Origin: Akkermansia muciniphila
GTDB lineage: Bacteria; Verrucomicrobiota; Verrucomicrobiia; Limisphaerales; SXTU01
Reading direction: 5' to 3'
Assembly (NCBI GenBank): GCA_945872195.1
Contig: CAMBZO010000175.1
Coordinates: forward strand, 1 to 6,040
DNA: 6,040 bases
The notes under the pieces are model-generated. The model was not told the DNA's origin and ran no database searches. It was given only the letters and a program-made list of their open reading frames with translations. The position numbers and the translations under genes were made by a program. This document shows positions 5,348 to 6,040 of the stretch, in pieces. Each line of letters opens with the position of its first letter. Position 1 is the stretch's first letter.

Positions 5348-5956
5348 TCAGACGCGTTTGGGTGCGGCCAGCGAAAACCGGCCGGCGCTCTGCACATGGG
5401 TGAGCGCCAGTGCCAGCGCGTCGGCGGCGTCCGGGTCAGGCAAGTCCGCGAGTTGCAACATGCGCTGCACCATCTTCGCCACCGCAATTTTTTGCGCCGC
5501 GCCGTAGCCGACAATGGCCTGCTTCACCTTGCGCGGTGCGACCTCGTAAATCTCCAGCCCCGCCTCCGCCATCGCGACCAACGCCGCCCCGCGCGCCTCG
5601 CCCATGATGAGCGCGGTCTGCAAGTTCTGCGCGAAGAAGAGCCCTTCCACGATGCACACCGTCGGCTGGTGCTGGCGGATCACGTCGCGCAAGGTCGCAT
5701 AAATCTTCGCCAGGCAGCGCGAACGATCCCAACCCGCCGGACAGAGGATGGTCCCTTGCGCCAGCGTGGTCGGGTGCGGCTTCGCGATCCGTATCACGCC
5801 AAAGCCTGTGCCGCGCAGCGAAGGGTCCACGCCGAGGATGACTTCGTGCCCGCGGGCAGAGGCCGGGGCCGGGGCCGCCAGCGCGGGAGCCGCGCCTCGT
5901 TTGGCCTTGCTCACGCGGCTCTGCAACTGCTCGAATTCTTTCGGCGAAATACCCAC
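5348..5956 (-). CDS. ruvC: Crossover junction endodeoxyribonuclease RuvC with N-terminal extension
   Basis: RuvC is a dimeric, Mg2+-dependent nuclease that cuts Holliday junctions symmetrically, working with RuvAB. The RNase H-like core begins near residue 38 (HEVILGVDPS). It contains all four acidic residues expected: D44 in GVDPSLRGTG, E104 in VEGLFF, and D176 and D179 in DAADALALALTH. The core therefore has normal length and should be active. In E. coli the equivalent strand starts within a few residues of the N-terminus. Here about 36 extra residues precede it: a likely helix (SPKEFEQLQSRVSKAKRG) and an Ala/Pro-rich linker. The GTG at 5956 is the only ATG, GTG or TTG in this frame up to the window edge. 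The frame stays open through 6040, so an even earlier start cannot be excluded. ruvA follows 91 bases downstream. Confidence 0.95.
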   Translation of the reverse strand: MGISPKEFEQLQSRVSKAKRGAAPALAAPAPASARGHEVILGVDPSLRGTGFGVIRIAKPHPTTLAQGTILCPAGWDRSRCLAKIYATLRDVIRQHQPTVCIVEGLFFAQNLQTALIMGEARGAALVAMAEAGLEIYEVAPRKVKQAIVGYGAAQKIAVAKMVQRMLQLADLPDPDAADALALALTHVQSAGRFSLAAPKRV

Positions 5957-6040
5957 GCGCGCACCGTGGCAGACGCCGAGACGGGAGCGAAGCGCGAAGT
6001 GGCGCAGGCGCAGTTTGAAATGCCTGCTGACTCTCTGCGA

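Noticed and set aside
5257..5514. An 86-residue N-terminal extension of RuvA from a start at 5514
   Set aside because: It would overlap ruvC, and its residues are a frame-shifted reading of ruvC. The canonical RuvA N-terminus starts at the ATG at 5256.
5987..6014. GCGAAGC/GCGAAGT and GCGCAG short repeats near the right edge
   Set aside because: Only two 7-base copies followed by a 6-base repeat. Too short and GC-biased to add to the heptamer family with confidence.

Overview
This is a GC-rich bacterial window, tightly packed with genes on both strands. It carries ordinary housekeeping and metabolic genes, with no sign of phage, plasmid, CRISPR or transposase. The gene mix suggests a member of the Verrucomicrobia/Planctomycetes (PVC) group, probably a soil or freshwater Verrucomicrobium. 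It includes an acid-sugar dehydratase of the enolase superfamily, a small secreted LamG/DUF1080-like protein, a GT4 glycosyltransferase, and a DUF374 acyltransferase beside ruvC-ruvA. Starts without a Shine-Dalgarno sequence and intergenic heptamer arrays fit this. The assignment is an inference from style and gene content, not from a marker gene.

Layout. Plus strand: the 3' part of an enolase-superfamily sugar-acid dehydratase (to 818), a strong terminator-like hairpin (836-867), and a stand-alone MOSC-domain protein (999-1589). Then come a signal-peptide-bearing LamG/DUF1080-like protein (1720-2433) and a GT4 glycosyltransferase (2476-3780) with a terminator (3796-3823). Minus strand, convergent with these: ruvC (5956-5348), ruvA (5256-4654) and a DUF374-type lysophospholipid acyltransferase-like gene (4539-3841), probably one transcription unit read right to left. 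No stretch over 300 bases lacks a gene.

How the genes fit together. RuvA and RuvC are two of the three parts of the Holliday-junction resolvasome. The motor RuvB is not in the window and does not directly follow ruvA. The acyltransferase is a predicted envelope-lipid enzyme that shares their direction only. The dehydratase, MOSC protein, secreted protein and glycosyltransferase are separate functions without an evident common pathway.

The least ordinary signal is a set of short arrays with 7-bp periodicity. There are about four units at each of four places: upstream of the MOSC gene (957-984), inside the glycosyltransferase gene at the joint between its two domains (3181-3208), between ruvA and the acyltransferase gene within a nested palindrome (4566-4633), and between ruvC and ruvA (5309-5336). 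The two clearest arrays have unit sequences that differ by a single base on opposite strands (CCGAGTT, and CCGTGTT as the complement of AACACGG). This looks like a family of interspersed heptanucleotide micro-arrays.
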